Source: Treponema sp. (lineage in GTDB: Bacteria; Spirochaetota; Spirochaetia; Treponematales; Treponemataceae). From it: a stretch of DNA of 51,701 nucleotides. The stretch lies in the NCBI GenBank assembly GCA_017548565.1, contig JAFYZU010000044.1:1-51701 (forward strand), in the 5' to 3' direction. The position numbers and the translations under genes are program-made. Under the pieces are notes generated by a model, which saw only the letters and a program-made list of their open reading frames with translations, ran no database searches and had not been told where the DNA came from. Below, piece after piece: positions 40,684 to 49,464 of the stretch (its first letter is position 1; every line of letters begins with the position of its first letter).

Positions 40684-41832
40684 TTATATTTTAAATCCTG
40701 CTTGAGCTGCCTTAACAAGTTTTGACTTAAGCAGATTGTTTTCTTTTTTTAACTGGATTAATTCGTACTGCTGTGTTTTTATCATTTCTGCAAGTTCACC
40801 GATAGAAAGCTCTCCTCCGGCAACAAGATCATCGATGCCCGATAGTTTGAAGTCATAATCACTGTTAGCCTCTTCTTCTGCAGAATTAAAGGAATCAGAA
40901 GAGAAGGAAGCAGGATCAAAATCAGCATCAAAGTTTCTCGGTGGAGTTTCAATCACTTTATCTGCAATTCTATAGATTGCCTGACCTAAAACAGAGCGTG
41001 GTTTATAAACAACAAGAGGAAGCTGTGAGCTTAATGCTTTGTCCTGAAGCATATCGCGGTACATCAATCCTAAAAAGTCAATTTCTAGTCCCAGATACTG
41101 ATTACATGAGGTTTTTATCCTTTGTGCTTTTTCTGCATCGGAAGGAGAGTCAATCATATTCATTACGAGACGTGGACGGAACTGCTGCATTCGTGATTTA
41201 AAAAGATCTGTTGTTTCTGCATCAACCTGTTCCAAAGCCTGAACCAGTTGAGGAATATAAAGCTTCTGCATTGAAGCGGAATTCTTTTTTAAGTTATCAA
41301 GGAGAGTTCGTCCCGGTGTATTTCTTTTAAATGTCGTATAAAGAAGTCTGAAAACTGCATTTTTCAGGAAAAGATAGCCGTTTAAGGTTGCAGTAACGGC
41401 CGGGGCAGAAACAACAATTCCCTGAGGAGAAAGAAGGAACATATCAAGAATAAACTGATGCGTACCGGCTCCTAAATCTAAAATAAGATAATCACAGTCA
41501 ATATTCTTAAGATTACGGATTAATTTGATTTTCTGGGCATATTTTAACTGGGTTAAATCGGGAATCTGACTGTCACCGGCAATAAAACTTACATTCTGAT
41601 AGTCAGTCGGTTGAATAATATCTTTAAACTGAGTTTTTTCAGTAAACCATGAACCAAGACTTGCTGTTCCCGGGTGCTGTCCTATTACAAGATGAAGATT
41701 ACTTGCCCCAAGATCAAGGTCTGTTAAAACTACGCGTTTTCCCTGCTGTCCTAAAGTTATTGCAAGATTGGCAGAAAGAAGAGATTTTCCGACTCCACCT
41801 TTGCCGCTTGCTATTGGAATTATTTGTGCCAT
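40684..41832 (-). CDS. MinD/ParA-family P-loop ATPase
   Basis: 382 residues. Deviant Walker A GKGGVGKS at about 10-17, switch I DLDLGASNLH and Walker B-like DYLILDLGAGTH. The core (about 1-270) is MinD/FlhG-like but lacks the classic C-terminal MinD amphipathic helix. An acidic Ser-rich linker (about 300-335) and a coiled coil with ELAEMIKTQQYELIQLKKEN follow. Probably positions a cellular structure (flagella, division site or other); the partner is unknown. No Shine-Dalgarno: an extended -10 box ends 7 nt before ATG, so the mRNA may be leaderless. Confidence 0.85.
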   Translation of the reverse strand: MAQIIPIASGKGGVGKSLLSANLAITLGQQGKRVVLTDLDLGASNLHLVIGQHPGTASLGSWFTEKTQFKDIIQPTDYQNVSFIAGDSQIPDLTQLKYAQKIKLIRNLKNIDCDYLILDLGAGTHQFILDMFLLSPQGIVVSAPAVTATLNGYLFLKNAVFRLLYTTFKRNTPGRTLLDNLKKNSASMQKLYIPQLVQALEQVDAETTDLFKSRMQQFRPRLVMNMIDSPSDAEKAQRIKTSCNQYLGLEIDFLGLMYRDMLQDKALSSQLPLVVYKPRSVLGQAIYRIADKVIETPPRNFDADFDPASFSSDSFNSAEEEANSDYDFKLSGIDDLVAGGELSIGELAEMIKTQQYELIQLKKENNLLKSKLVKAAQAGFKI

Positions 41833-41839
41833 ACAAACT

Positions 41840-41868
41840 ATTATATCATAATCAATAGATTTTTTGAA
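41840..41868 (-). promoter_or_regulatory. Promoter giving a probable leaderless mRNA (MinD-like gene)
   Basis: Minus strand: TTCAAA (41868-41863), 17 bp ending TGA (extended -10), TATAAT (41845-41840), 7 nt, ATG. No Shine-Dalgarno. Confidence 0.6.
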
Positions 41869-41873
41869 TAATG

Positions 41874-41882
41874 TGTTATAAT
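41874..41882 (+). promoter_or_regulatory. ctpA extended -10 promoter
   Basis: TGTTATAAT (41874-41882), immediately followed by a second overlapping TATAAT. The leader is about 18 nt with AAAGGGTGA as ribosome site. The -35 is weak. Divergent from the MinD-like gene. Confidence 0.5.
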
Positions 41883-41906
41883 ATAATAGATAAAGGGTGA
41901 AAAAAA

Positions 41907-43364
41907 ATGAAAAGATTTAGAGTTTTCAGATTAGTTTTATCATTATTATTGATTTTTACAGCATCTTCATGCTTCGGACAGAATTCTCAATCAAAGGTCA
42001 GCAGTTTTCAATATCTTAAAAAACTGAATGCACTTTTTGATTTTATTCAGCAGTATTATGTTGATGAAGTAGACCCAAAGGTTATTTACGAAGGAGCAGT
42101 TAAAGGACTTCTTGATTCTCTTGAAGATCCATATACTACATATCTTGATGTAGATTATCTTCGTGATCTTTCAGATACAACGGAAGGAACCTTCGGCGGC
42201 GTAGGACTTTCCATTACAAAACCTACATCTAATTCTGCAGAAAAACCGGCTTATGTCGAGGTTGCTTATCCTCTGGCAACTTCTCCCGGAGCAAAAGCAG
42301 GAATACAGTCCGGTGATTTTATTATTGCAGTTGATGACAAGCCTACAGATGTCATGACTATGAACGAGGTTCTTCAGAATCTTCGTGGACCGGTAGGAAC
42401 TAATGTTAAAGTAACAATCCTTCGTGGAACTAACACTAAATTTGAAGTAACTTTAACCCGTGCGCTTATTGAAGTTCCGACTGCAAAATACGGAATGATT
42501 GAAAATACGACAATAGGATATGTTCGTCTTATTGAATTTACACCGGAAACACCGAAACGTCTTCAGGATGCGCTTGATTTGTTTGCGTCAAAAAAATATA
42601 CGGGACTTATTATAGATCTCAGGGATAATCCTGGTGGATTAATTTCAAGTGTTGTTGATGTTGCAGATAAATTTATAGATTCTGGTGTAATTGTTTCTAC
42701 AAAGAGCAGGATTGCCCGTGAAAATTTTGAATATAAGGCAACAAAAGAAAAAACTGTCATTAAAAAGAAAATGCCGATTATTGTTTTAATCAACAGGGGG
42801 TCTGCAAGTGCTTCAGAAATTCTTTCCGGGGCTTTGAAAGATTATCATCTTGCATATCTTGTCGGCGAGAATACTTATGGCAAAGGTTCAGTTCAGCAGG
42901 TACGTCAGCTCAGCGAGCAGGATGGATTTAAATATACTGTCGCACGATATTATACACCGAGCGATGTTAATATAGACAAGGTTGGAATTCCGCCTGATCT
43001 TGAAATAATCAACTTTAAGGAATTTAATGAAGAAGAATCTAAAATCTTTGTTTCGTTGAATGAAGACAAGGTGATTGAAAATATTGCGAAAGAAAATCCT
43101 AACATGACCGAAGAGCAGATTGCTTCAAAGGCAAAGGAGCTTTCTAAAAAATATCCGCTTGAAGAAAGAATAATCCGTCGTTTAATCCGCAATGCAGTCT
43201 ACAGAAATAAAGAAGATGCCTTGTATGATCTGGATTACGATTTACAGTTGAATGCAGCAATAGATATCATTAAAAAGGGGACTTTCAACAAGCTCATGAA
43301 CAGTACAAAAACTTTAAAGGAACTTCAGGCTGCGTCAAAAAAGGATGTTAACGCTAAAAAATGA
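41907..43364 (+). CDS. ctpA: C-terminal processing peptidase, S41 family
   Basis: 485 residues: an N-terminal export signal (RLVLSLLLIFTASSCFGQ; TASSC could be a lipobox), a PDZ domain (about 90-185, GTFGGVGLSI ... AGIQSGDFIIAVDD), then the S41 protease core with LIIDLRDNPGGL, catalytic Ser in NRGSASASEILSGALKD and catalytic Lys in TYGKGSVQ. The C-terminal about 120 residues are helical. It acts in the periplasm, trimming or degrading proteins from their C-terminus. It heads a plus-strand operon; rsmE overlaps its stop by 4 bases. Confidence 0.94.
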   Translation: MKRFRVFRLVLSLLLIFTASSCFGQNSQSKVSSFQYLKKLNALFDFIQQYYVDEVDPKVIYEGAVKGLLDSLEDPYTTYLDVDYLRDLSDTTEGTFGGVGLSITKPTSNSAEKPAYVEVAYPLATSPGAKAGIQSGDFIIAVDDKPTDVMTMNEVLQNLRGPVGTNVKVTILRGTNTKFEVTLTRALIEVPTAKYGMIENTTIGYVRLIEFTPETPKRLQDALDLFASKKYTGLIIDLRDNPGGLISSVVDVADKFIDSGVIVSTKSRIARENFEYKATKEKTVIKKKMPIIVLINRGSASASEILSGALKDYHLAYLVGENTYGKGSVQQVRQLSEQDGFKYTVARYYTPSDVNIDKVGIPPDLEIINFKEFNEEESKIFVSLNEDKVIENIAKENPNMTEEQIASKAKELSKKYPLEERIIRRLIRNAVYRNKEDALYDLDYDLQLNAAIDIIKKGTFNKLMNSTKTLKELQAASKKDVNAKK

Positions 43365-44152
43365 GGCAGTTTATTCTAGATAAAAATCCAGATAAATCGG
43401 GTCTCGTTGTTCTTGATGCAAAGGATTATAAGTATTTACATCAGGTTCTGCGTTCTAAAGTCGGAGATATGATAAGTCTTCGATTAACGGACGGTTCGCT
43501 GAAAAATGCAACAGTCGTTAAAATTAACGAATCGTCAAAGAAAATAACAATTCAGGTTTGTGCAGACACAGATTTTCCGCATAAGAATCTTGCACGCGGA
43601 GTTTCTGCCCGACAGCTTGAAGAAAATAATGTAAAGGTAGAATACTGGCTTTTTCAGTTTATTCCGAAGATGCAGAAATTTGAACAGATTGTACGACAGG
43701 CAACAGAATGTGGAGTCCACAAAATCATTCCCTTAATTGGTGATTATACTGAAAAAAACAGTATTCTTGCCCTGCAGAATTCCAAAAAAGAACGGATTGA
43801 ACGTATAATTAAGGAAGCAAGGCAGCAGAGCGGGTCGCCCGTTGAAACAGTCGTTGAAAAAGCATGTTCAGTTGCAGAGGCGGTGGAACTCTGGAATAAA
43901 AATGAAAATAAACAGGGTTTTGTTCTTTGTGAACGTGATGATTTAAGTGAAAATCTGCACAAGGTTTTATCTGAATGCAGGGATATACAAAAAATAGGAA
44001 TTGTAGTTGGAAACGAGGGTGGGATCAGTAAGGAAGAAGTTAATTTTTTAAAGGAAAAAGGCTTTTTTCATATTGTTCATTTTTCTGTTAATATATTAAG
44101 ATGTGAAACAGCGGCATTGTATGGAATTGCTGCAGTTCAAACGGCGGTGTAA
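43361..44152 (+). CDS. rsmE: 16S rRNA (uracil-1498-N3)-methyltransferase
   Basis: 263 residues: an N-terminal PUA-like domain (MRQFILDKNPDKSG, LHQVLRSKVGDMISL) and a SPOUT methyltransferase fold with knot motifs IGIVVGNEGGISKEEV and VNILRCETAALYGIAAVQ. The ATGA overlap with ctpA implies translational coupling. The family's typical order is kept, and substrate helix residues KIIPLIGDYTEKNS appear where most members have P...ERS. Confidence 0.93.
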   Translation: MRQFILDKNPDKSGLVVLDAKDYKYLHQVLRSKVGDMISLRLTDGSLKNATVVKINESSKKITIQVCADTDFPHKNLARGVSARQLEENNVKVEYWLFQFIPKMQKFEQIVRQATECGVHKIIPLIGDYTEKNSILALQNSKKERIERIIKEARQQSGSPVETVVEKACSVAEAVELWNKNENKQGFVLCERDDLSENLHKVLSECRDIQKIGIVVGNEGGISKEEVNFLKEKGFFHIVHFSVNILRCETAALYGIAAVQTAV

Positions 44153-44154
44153 CT

Positions 44155-44892
44155 ATGGCTATTGATCGTATTACTTTACTAGGCGTACCAGTGGATATTT
44201 GTACTCCAGACAAACTGGAAGATGAAATTCTTGAACTTCTGGCAAAACCGGGTACAAAACAGATTGTGTTTCTTTCTGTATGGGATTTATTAAGGGCCCG
44301 AAGAAAGGGTGATTTTGCTGAATGTGTAAAGAATGCAAGTCTTGTTCTTCCTGTTTCAAAGAGTATTATTAGTGGGGCAAGATTTCTCCGAAAACCGGTT
44401 CCAGAAAGATATAATCCTTTTTCTGCGGTAATACAGATTCTTTCAATTCTCGAAAATCATTACAAGACACTTTATATGCTCGGTTCAACTAAAAAGATTT
44501 TAATGAAAGCAGAGGAAAACGTAAGGGCAACATTTCCGAATCTTCGTGTAATCGGACGATATGTGGGTTATTATTCGAAGAATATGGAAGACAGTATTAT
44601 AGCGGCAATTTTTAAAGCACAGCCATCTCTCGTTTTACTTAGCGACGGAGTTAAAGAAAAAAATCTATGGGCATACAGACGACGAAACAGATTTTCTTCT
44701 TCAATCTTCCTGTATTACAAAGAGGCCTTTGGAATCTTTTCTGAAAAAATAAAGAAAATAAACGAAAAAACCTTCGCAAAAGGACACGAGGTTTACAGAG
44801 AAGTTCTGCATAATCCTTTTAAGATTTTCCTTTTATTTTCTTACATGAAATATAAGATTCTTCTTGTTATTTATAAAATCATGAAAAACTAA
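44155..44892 (+). CDS. WecG/TagA/CpsF-like protein lacking catalytic motifs
   Basis: 245 residues with the GT26 outline: ITLLGVPVDICTPDK at the N-terminus and the nucleotide-fold segment LYMLGSTKKILMKAEENVRATFPNLRVIG. The usual catalytic block (N in the first T-x-N strand; PDGxG) is replaced by FLSVWDLL and VLPVSKSII (66-71), and the later GxPxQE motif by SDGVKEKN. The C-terminal GVG..FD..aG and RAP segments are missing and replaced by a basic, aromatic tail. It may be a non-catalytic relative or use another chemistry. It follows rsmE by 2 nt. Confidence 0.75.
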   Translation: MAIDRITLLGVPVDICTPDKLEDEILELLAKPGTKQIVFLSVWDLLRARRKGDFAECVKNASLVLPVSKSIISGARFLRKPVPERYNPFSAVIQILSILENHYKTLYMLGSTKKILMKAEENVRATFPNLRVIGRYVGYYSKNMEDSIIAAIFKAQPSLVLLSDGVKEKNLWAYRRRNRFSSSIFLYYKEAFGIFSEKIKKINEKTFAKGHEVYREVLHNPFKIFLLFSYMKYKILLVIYKIMKN

Positions 44893-44922
44893 AAAGAAAT
44901 AAAAACAATGGAAGGTATTAAA

Positions 44923-46440
44923 ATGGACATAATGAAATTACAGAACGGCAGTGATATACGTGGAATTGCTCTTGAAGGAGTAGAAGGTGAGCATGTAAAC
45001 CTTACGGAAGATATTTCCCTGAAAATTGGAGCCGCATTCGTTAAATGGCTTTCTAAAAAAACAGGAAAAGCATGCAGTGAGCTTAAAATAGGAGTTGGCC
45101 GGGATTCACGTTTAACAGGACCATCTCTCGTAAATGCGCTCATCAGGGGAATTTCAAGTGAAGGCGCAAAGGTTGTAAACTGTAATCTTGCTACAACTCC
45201 TGCAATGTTTATGTCGATTGTTTTTAATCAGACAAAATATGATGGTTCTGCAATGGTTACTGCAAGTCATCTTCCGTTTAACAGAAACGGCATTAAATTT
45301 TTTGATGCAGATGGTGGTCTTGAGCATGATGATATTACGGATATTTTAAAGCTTGCATCGGATGTAAGTGAGGAATATGTTCAGAACGCAAAGAAAATAA
45401 GTACGGATGCTGAAAGCTATGGGCTTCTTGAGATTTATGCAGAACATCTTAAGAATAAAATTAAAGAAGGAATATCTTTATCACAGGAAAAACCTTTGAG
45501 CGGACTTCATATTGTTGTAGACAGCGGAAACGGTGCATCAGGATTTTTTGTAGATAAGATTTTACAGCCTCTTGGGGCAGATACTTCTGGAAGTCAGTTT
45601 CTTAATCCCGATGGAAATTTCCCGAATCATATACCGAATCCTGAAAATAAAGAAGCAATGGAAGCAATCCGCAGCGCAGTTTTGAATAATAAGGCAGATT
45701 TAGGATTGATTTTCGATACAGACGTAGACCGTATGTCTGCAGTTTTATCTGATGGCAGTGAAATCAACAGGGATTCAATCATCGCAATGATATCGGCAAT
45801 CCTTGCACCGGAATATCCTGGCTCTACCATTATTACAGATTCTGTTACTTCTGATCGTCTTACTTATTTTCTTGAGGATGTGCTCGGATTAAAGCATCTT
45901 TGTTATATGCGCGGATATAAAAACGTAATCAACAAGCAGAAGGAATTGAATTCAAAGGGAATCGTTTCTCCGCTTGCAATGGAAACTTCGGGACATGGTG
46001 CGTTAAAGGACAATTATTTCCTTGATGACGGAGCATTTCTTGCCGTAAAGCTTGTAATCGCTCTTGCAAAAGCCGCAAAGGACGGTAAAAAACTCGACAG
46101 TCTTATAGAAAAGCTTCCTCCGCTAGTAGAAGAAGGAGAATACCGCTTTAAAATTAATTGTGAAAATTTCAAGGAATATGGAAATAAAGTGCTTGAAGAA
46201 TTTAAAAAACGTGCTTCTTCAAAAGGATATGTGATGCCCGCGTCTTATGAAGGAATCAGGCTTTCATTTAAATCAGATGAAGTTCAGGGATGGATTTTAC
46301 TGAGAATGAGTCTTCATGATCCTGTAATGCCGATGAATATTGAAGGTGGACGTAAAGGAGACCTTGAAAAACTGAAAAAGATTGCCCGGGAATTGACAGA
46401 CGGTTTTGATCAGCTTGACAGAAGCAGTCTTGGGGCATAA
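44923..46440 (+). CDS. manB: Phosphomannomutase/phosphoglucomutase
   Basis: Start at 44923 preferred (505 residues): GGAAGG is 7 nt upstream, while the earlier ATG at 44908 is part of that region. Four-domain alpha-D-phosphohexomutase: substrate entry NGSDIRGIAL, phosphoserine loop TASHLPFNRNGIKFF, metal loop DTDVDR, and sugar loop SGHGALKDNYFLDDGA; the C-terminal phosphate-binding domain has ASYEGIRLS. It interconverts hexose 1- and 6-phosphates for polysaccharide or glycan precursors. It follows the GT26-like gene, consistent with cell-surface sugar metabolism. Confidence 0.9.
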   Translation: MDIMKLQNGSDIRGIALEGVEGEHVNLTEDISLKIGAAFVKWLSKKTGKACSELKIGVGRDSRLTGPSLVNALIRGISSEGAKVVNCNLATTPAMFMSIVFNQTKYDGSAMVTASHLPFNRNGIKFFDADGGLEHDDITDILKLASDVSEEYVQNAKKISTDAESYGLLEIYAEHLKNKIKEGISLSQEKPLSGLHIVVDSGNGASGFFVDKILQPLGADTSGSQFLNPDGNFPNHIPNPENKEAMEAIRSAVLNNKADLGLIFDTDVDRMSAVLSDGSEINRDSIIAMISAILAPEYPGSTIITDSVTSDRLTYFLEDVLGLKHLCYMRGYKNVINKQKELNSKGIVSPLAMETSGHGALKDNYFLDDGAFLAVKLVIALAKAAKDGKKLDSLIEKLPPLVEEGEYRFKINCENFKEYGNKVLEEFKKRASSKGYVMPASYEGIRLSFKSDEVQGWILLRMSLHDPVMPMNIEGGRKGDLEKLKKIARELTDGFDQLDRSSLGA

Positions 46441-46442
46441 AT

Positions 46443-47183
46443 ATGGATGAACAGATTTCTCTTTTACAGAAAATTATAGACAGTTCTTCTAACATTGTAT
46501 TTTTTGGCGGGGCAGGTGTTTCTACTGAATCCGGAATTCCTGATTTTCGAAGTGTTGACGGATTATATAATCAGCAATGGAAATATCCTCCTGAGACAAT
46601 AATAAGTCATACGTTTTTTTATAATGACACAAAGGAATTTTACAGGTTTTACAGGGAAAAAATGCTTCCTGTAGGAATTGAACCTAATTCTGCACATTAT
46701 AAGCTTGCTGAACTTGAAAAATGCGGAAAATTAAAGGCTGTAATTACACAGAATATTGACGGCCTTCATCAGAAAGCAGGAAGTAAAACAGTTTATGAGC
46801 TTCACGGAAGTACTTTGAGGAATTATTGTCTTGAATGCGGCGAATTTTATGATGAAAATTTCATAAAGGAAAGTGAAAACTCAGAAGATAAGCTCCCTCA
46901 CTGTAAAAAATGCGGTGGACTTGTAAAACCGGATGTTGTTCTTTATGAAGAAGGATTAAATCAGGATTTAATAGAAAAATCGATAGATGCCATTGCAAAC
47001 GCAGATACATTAATCATTGGTGGAACATCACTCGTCGTTTATCCTGCCGCTGGTTTTGTACGATATTTCCGCGGAGAGCATCTAGTACTTTTGAATAAAT
47101 CTGAAACTTCAATGGATTCTTCTGCAGAGCTTGTAATTCATGATTCAATCGGTAAGGTTTTAAGTCAGATAAAAGTGAATTAA
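46443..47183 (+). CDS. Sir2-family NAD-dependent protein deacylase
   Basis: 246 residues. NAD-binding GGAGVSTESGIPDFRS at about 20-35; catalytic TQNIDGLHQKAG and ELHGS (His); zinc site CLECGEFYDENF ... HCKKCGG; and VKPDVVLYEEGL, IIGGTSLVVYPAAG. All hallmark residues are present. Removes acyl groups from lysines, consuming NAD. The start is 2 nt after the manB stop. Confidence 0.93.
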   Translation: MDEQISLLQKIIDSSSNIVFFGGAGVSTESGIPDFRSVDGLYNQQWKYPPETIISHTFFYNDTKEFYRFYREKMLPVGIEPNSAHYKLAELEKCGKLKAVITQNIDGLHQKAGSKTVYELHGSTLRNYCLECGEFYDENFIKESENSEDKLPHCKKCGGLVKPDVVLYEEGLNQDLIEKSIDAIANADTLIIGGTSLVVYPAAGFVRYFRGEHLVLLNKSETSMDSSAELVIHDSIGKVLSQIKVN

Positions 47184-47197
47184 ATTTTTACTTTGTG

Positions 47198-47226
47198 ATG
47201 ACGAACAGATTTTTTTATATTATAAT
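47198..47226 (+). promoter_or_regulatory. dnaX promoter, probable leaderless mRNA
   Basis: ATGACG (47198-47203, 4 of 6 to TTGACA), 17 bp, TATAAT (47221-47226), TAACTT, ATG at 47233. No Shine-Dalgarno. Confidence 0.55.
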
Positions 47227-47232
47227 TAACTT

Positions 47233-49137
47233 ATGTCTTATGAAGTAACAGCTACCAGACGTCGTCCTCAAAAATTCGATGATTTAATTGGTCAGGAATT
47301 TGTTGCGGAGACTCTTAAAAATTCAATCAAATCTAATAAAATTGCACACGCGTTTTTATTTTCCGGTCCCCGCGGATGTGGAAAAACATCTACTGCCAGG
47401 ATTCTTGCCAAAGCCTTGAACTGTCAGAATGGTCCTACAGATACTCCGTGCGGTCAATGTCCAAATTGTCAGGAAATTACAAAGGGTGCCTCTTTAGATG
47501 TAATAGAAATAGACGGTGCTTCAAATACATCGGTTGATAATATCCGTCAGATAAAGGATGAAGTTCTTTTTCCACCGAACAGCTGTCGTTATAAGATTTA
47601 TATTATTGATGAAGTTCATATGCTTTCTACATCTGCTTTTAACGCACTGTTAAAGACAATCGAAGAGCCTCCGGAGTATGTAATTTTCATTTTTGCAACT
47701 ACAGAGCTTCAGAAGGTTCCTGCTACAATTAAATCCCGATGTCAGCAGTATAATTTCAGACTTGTTCCAATAGAAAAAATCAAGCAGTGTCTTGCAGAAG
47801 CAGCCGCAGAATTGAATGTTCAGGCAGATGATGAAGCCTTGTTCTGGATTGCACGCGAATCGACAGGTTCAATGCGTGATGCATATACACTTTTTGATCA
47901 GGTTGTGGCATTCAGTGACGGACATATCACTTATGAAAAAATACGCGATAAGCTTGGACTTGTTGGAATTGAAAAGCTTAATCTTGTTTTTGAATCGTGT
48001 GCTTACAGCCGTACCGATGAGGTATTAAATTCTCTTGATGAGTTTTTACAGAATGGAATTTCAATAGAACAGCTTATTTCAAATTGTGCAGATTATTTAA
48101 GAAGCATCCTTTTAATAAAAAACGGAATTACGAAGGAATCACTTTTAGGAAATTCAAGTGAACGTTACAGTAAGGTTGTGCTTGGTGCATGGAATTGCGT
48201 ACAGGTTGAACGGGCATTGTCTATTTTTTTGAATTTATACAGGGATGTACGGTATTCTCTTTCTCCGAGAAGTGAACTTGAGCTTGCTTTCAGCAGGATG
48301 TGCTGGCTTGGACAATATGTTTCACAGATGGAAGTTAAAAAGGCAATTGATGCGGCTCAGTCTTTACTATCCCAGGCAGCAGGAGTTCCGGAAAATTCAG
48401 TTCAGAATAAGATAAATCAGACTGCGCAGGAAATAATCAGGCAGGCACAGGATAATGTCCAGAATGAAGTAAAGGTTCCCGATGGACTTCCGCGTTTTTC
48501 AATGCTTGATAAAAAAGAAAATGCCGGAGAAGAACAGACGCCCCCTTTTCCTGATGGCGGACCACTGCCGCCAGAACAATCAGTGGAACAGCAGGCAGAA
48601 CCTGTTGTAAATGAACAGCTGATAATTCATGGTGTGGCAGTAGAAAGTGAACAGAAAGTACAGAGAGTTTACAGTTATGAACCTCCTGTTACAGAAGCAC
48701 AGACAGATTCCTTTGATGACGACGGATGGACTAATATCGATGAACCTCCGATAGATTACGATTCGTATGAAGAAGATGAATCACCGGCATCCTTTGTTCC
48801 AGATAACACAGAGCAGGTTTTAAAAGGTAAAGTTATCGCGGCAGCTGAAGTGAACGACAGTTTTTTTGCGGCGACACTTGAAAAAACAGGTAACTGGGCT
48901 ATCTTAGAGGATAGAATTCAGATTCTAGTGAATACGGAATATGATAAATCGCTTCTTGAAAAAAAACTTCCTGAATTAAATGCAACTGTTTCGGAATTAT
49001 GTGGACGTGCAATGAAAATTGAATTAATTTTAAAACAGGAAGAAAAAAAAGAACAGAAGGAAACTGTTGAAATTCCAAAGCAGGTACAGATTATATGTGA
49101 TACTTTTCGTGGAAAAATCATAACGGGAAAACAATAA
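47233..49137 (+). CDS. dnaX: DNA polymerase III subunit gamma/tau
   Basis: 634 residues. AAA+ clamp-loader core: Walker A FSGPRGCGKTSTARIL, four-cysteine zinc module CQNGPTDTPCGQCPNC, Walker B IYIIDEVHMLS and sensor 1 FIFATTELQKVPATI; the collar domain reaches about 365. After it comes a Gln/Pro/Glu-rich linker (about 385-530) and a C-terminal domain (about 530-634). It loads the sliding clamp and links polymerases. The start is likely leaderless. It is followed by ybaB and recR in the usual dnaX-ybaB-recR order. Confidence 0.96.
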   Translation: MSYEVTATRRRPQKFDDLIGQEFVAETLKNSIKSNKIAHAFLFSGPRGCGKTSTARILAKALNCQNGPTDTPCGQCPNCQEITKGASLDVIEIDGASNTSVDNIRQIKDEVLFPPNSCRYKIYIIDEVHMLSTSAFNALLKTIEEPPEYVIFIFATTELQKVPATIKSRCQQYNFRLVPIEKIKQCLAEAAAELNVQADDEALFWIARESTGSMRDAYTLFDQVVAFSDGHITYEKIRDKLGLVGIEKLNLVFESCAYSRTDEVLNSLDEFLQNGISIEQLISNCADYLRSILLIKNGITKESLLGNSSERYSKVVLGAWNCVQVERALSIFLNLYRDVRYSLSPRSELELAFSRMCWLGQYVSQMEVKKAIDAAQSLLSQAAGVPENSVQNKINQTAQEIIRQAQDNVQNEVKVPDGLPRFSMLDKKENAGEEQTPPFPDGGPLPPEQSVEQQAEPVVNEQLIIHGVAVESEQKVQRVYSYEPPVTEAQTDSFDDDGWTNIDEPPIDYDSYEEDESPASFVPDNTEQVLKGKVIAAAEVNDSFFAATLEKTGNWAILEDRIQILVNTEYDKSLLEKKLPELNATVSELCGRAMKIELILKQEEKKEQKETVEIPKQVQIICDTFRGKIITGKQ

Positions 49138-49150
49138 AAAGAGGAAAAAA

Positions 49151-49462
49151 ATGAATCCATTTGAATTATTCAAAAATGCAGGTGCAATTAAAGAACAGTC
49201 GGAAAAGCTTCAGCAGGAATTACTTGATATAAGGGTAGAAGGTTCTTCCGGCGGAAAAATGGTAACAGTAACCTTGAACGGTAAATTTGAAATGCAGGAT
49301 ATTAAACTTGATCCTATCTGTGTAGATAACCGTGATGTTAAAATGCTTGAGGATCTTATTGTTGCCGCACATAAAAATGCCTGTGATAATGTTCAGGAAG
49401 CGATAAAAGAAAAATCTTCATCTCTTTTAGGCGGTCTTGATTTAAGTAAATTCGGATTATAA
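49151..49462 (+). CDS. YbaB/EbfC nucleoid-associated protein
   Basis: 103 residues, normal size for the family. N-terminal helix AGAIKEQSEKLQQELLDI, a strand part VEGSSGGKMVTVTLNGKFEMQDIKLD, and a C-terminal helix LIVAAHKNACDNVQEAIKEK. A DNA-binding dimer. GAGG precedes ATG. It lies 13 nt after dnaX and 2 nt before recR, the conserved trio. Confidence 0.93.
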   Translation: MNPFELFKNAGAIKEQSEKLQQELLDIRVEGSSGGKMVTVTLNGKFEMQDIKLDPICVDNRDVKMLEDLIVAAHKNACDNVQEAIKEKSSSLLGGLDLSKFGL

Positions 49463-49464
49463 CG

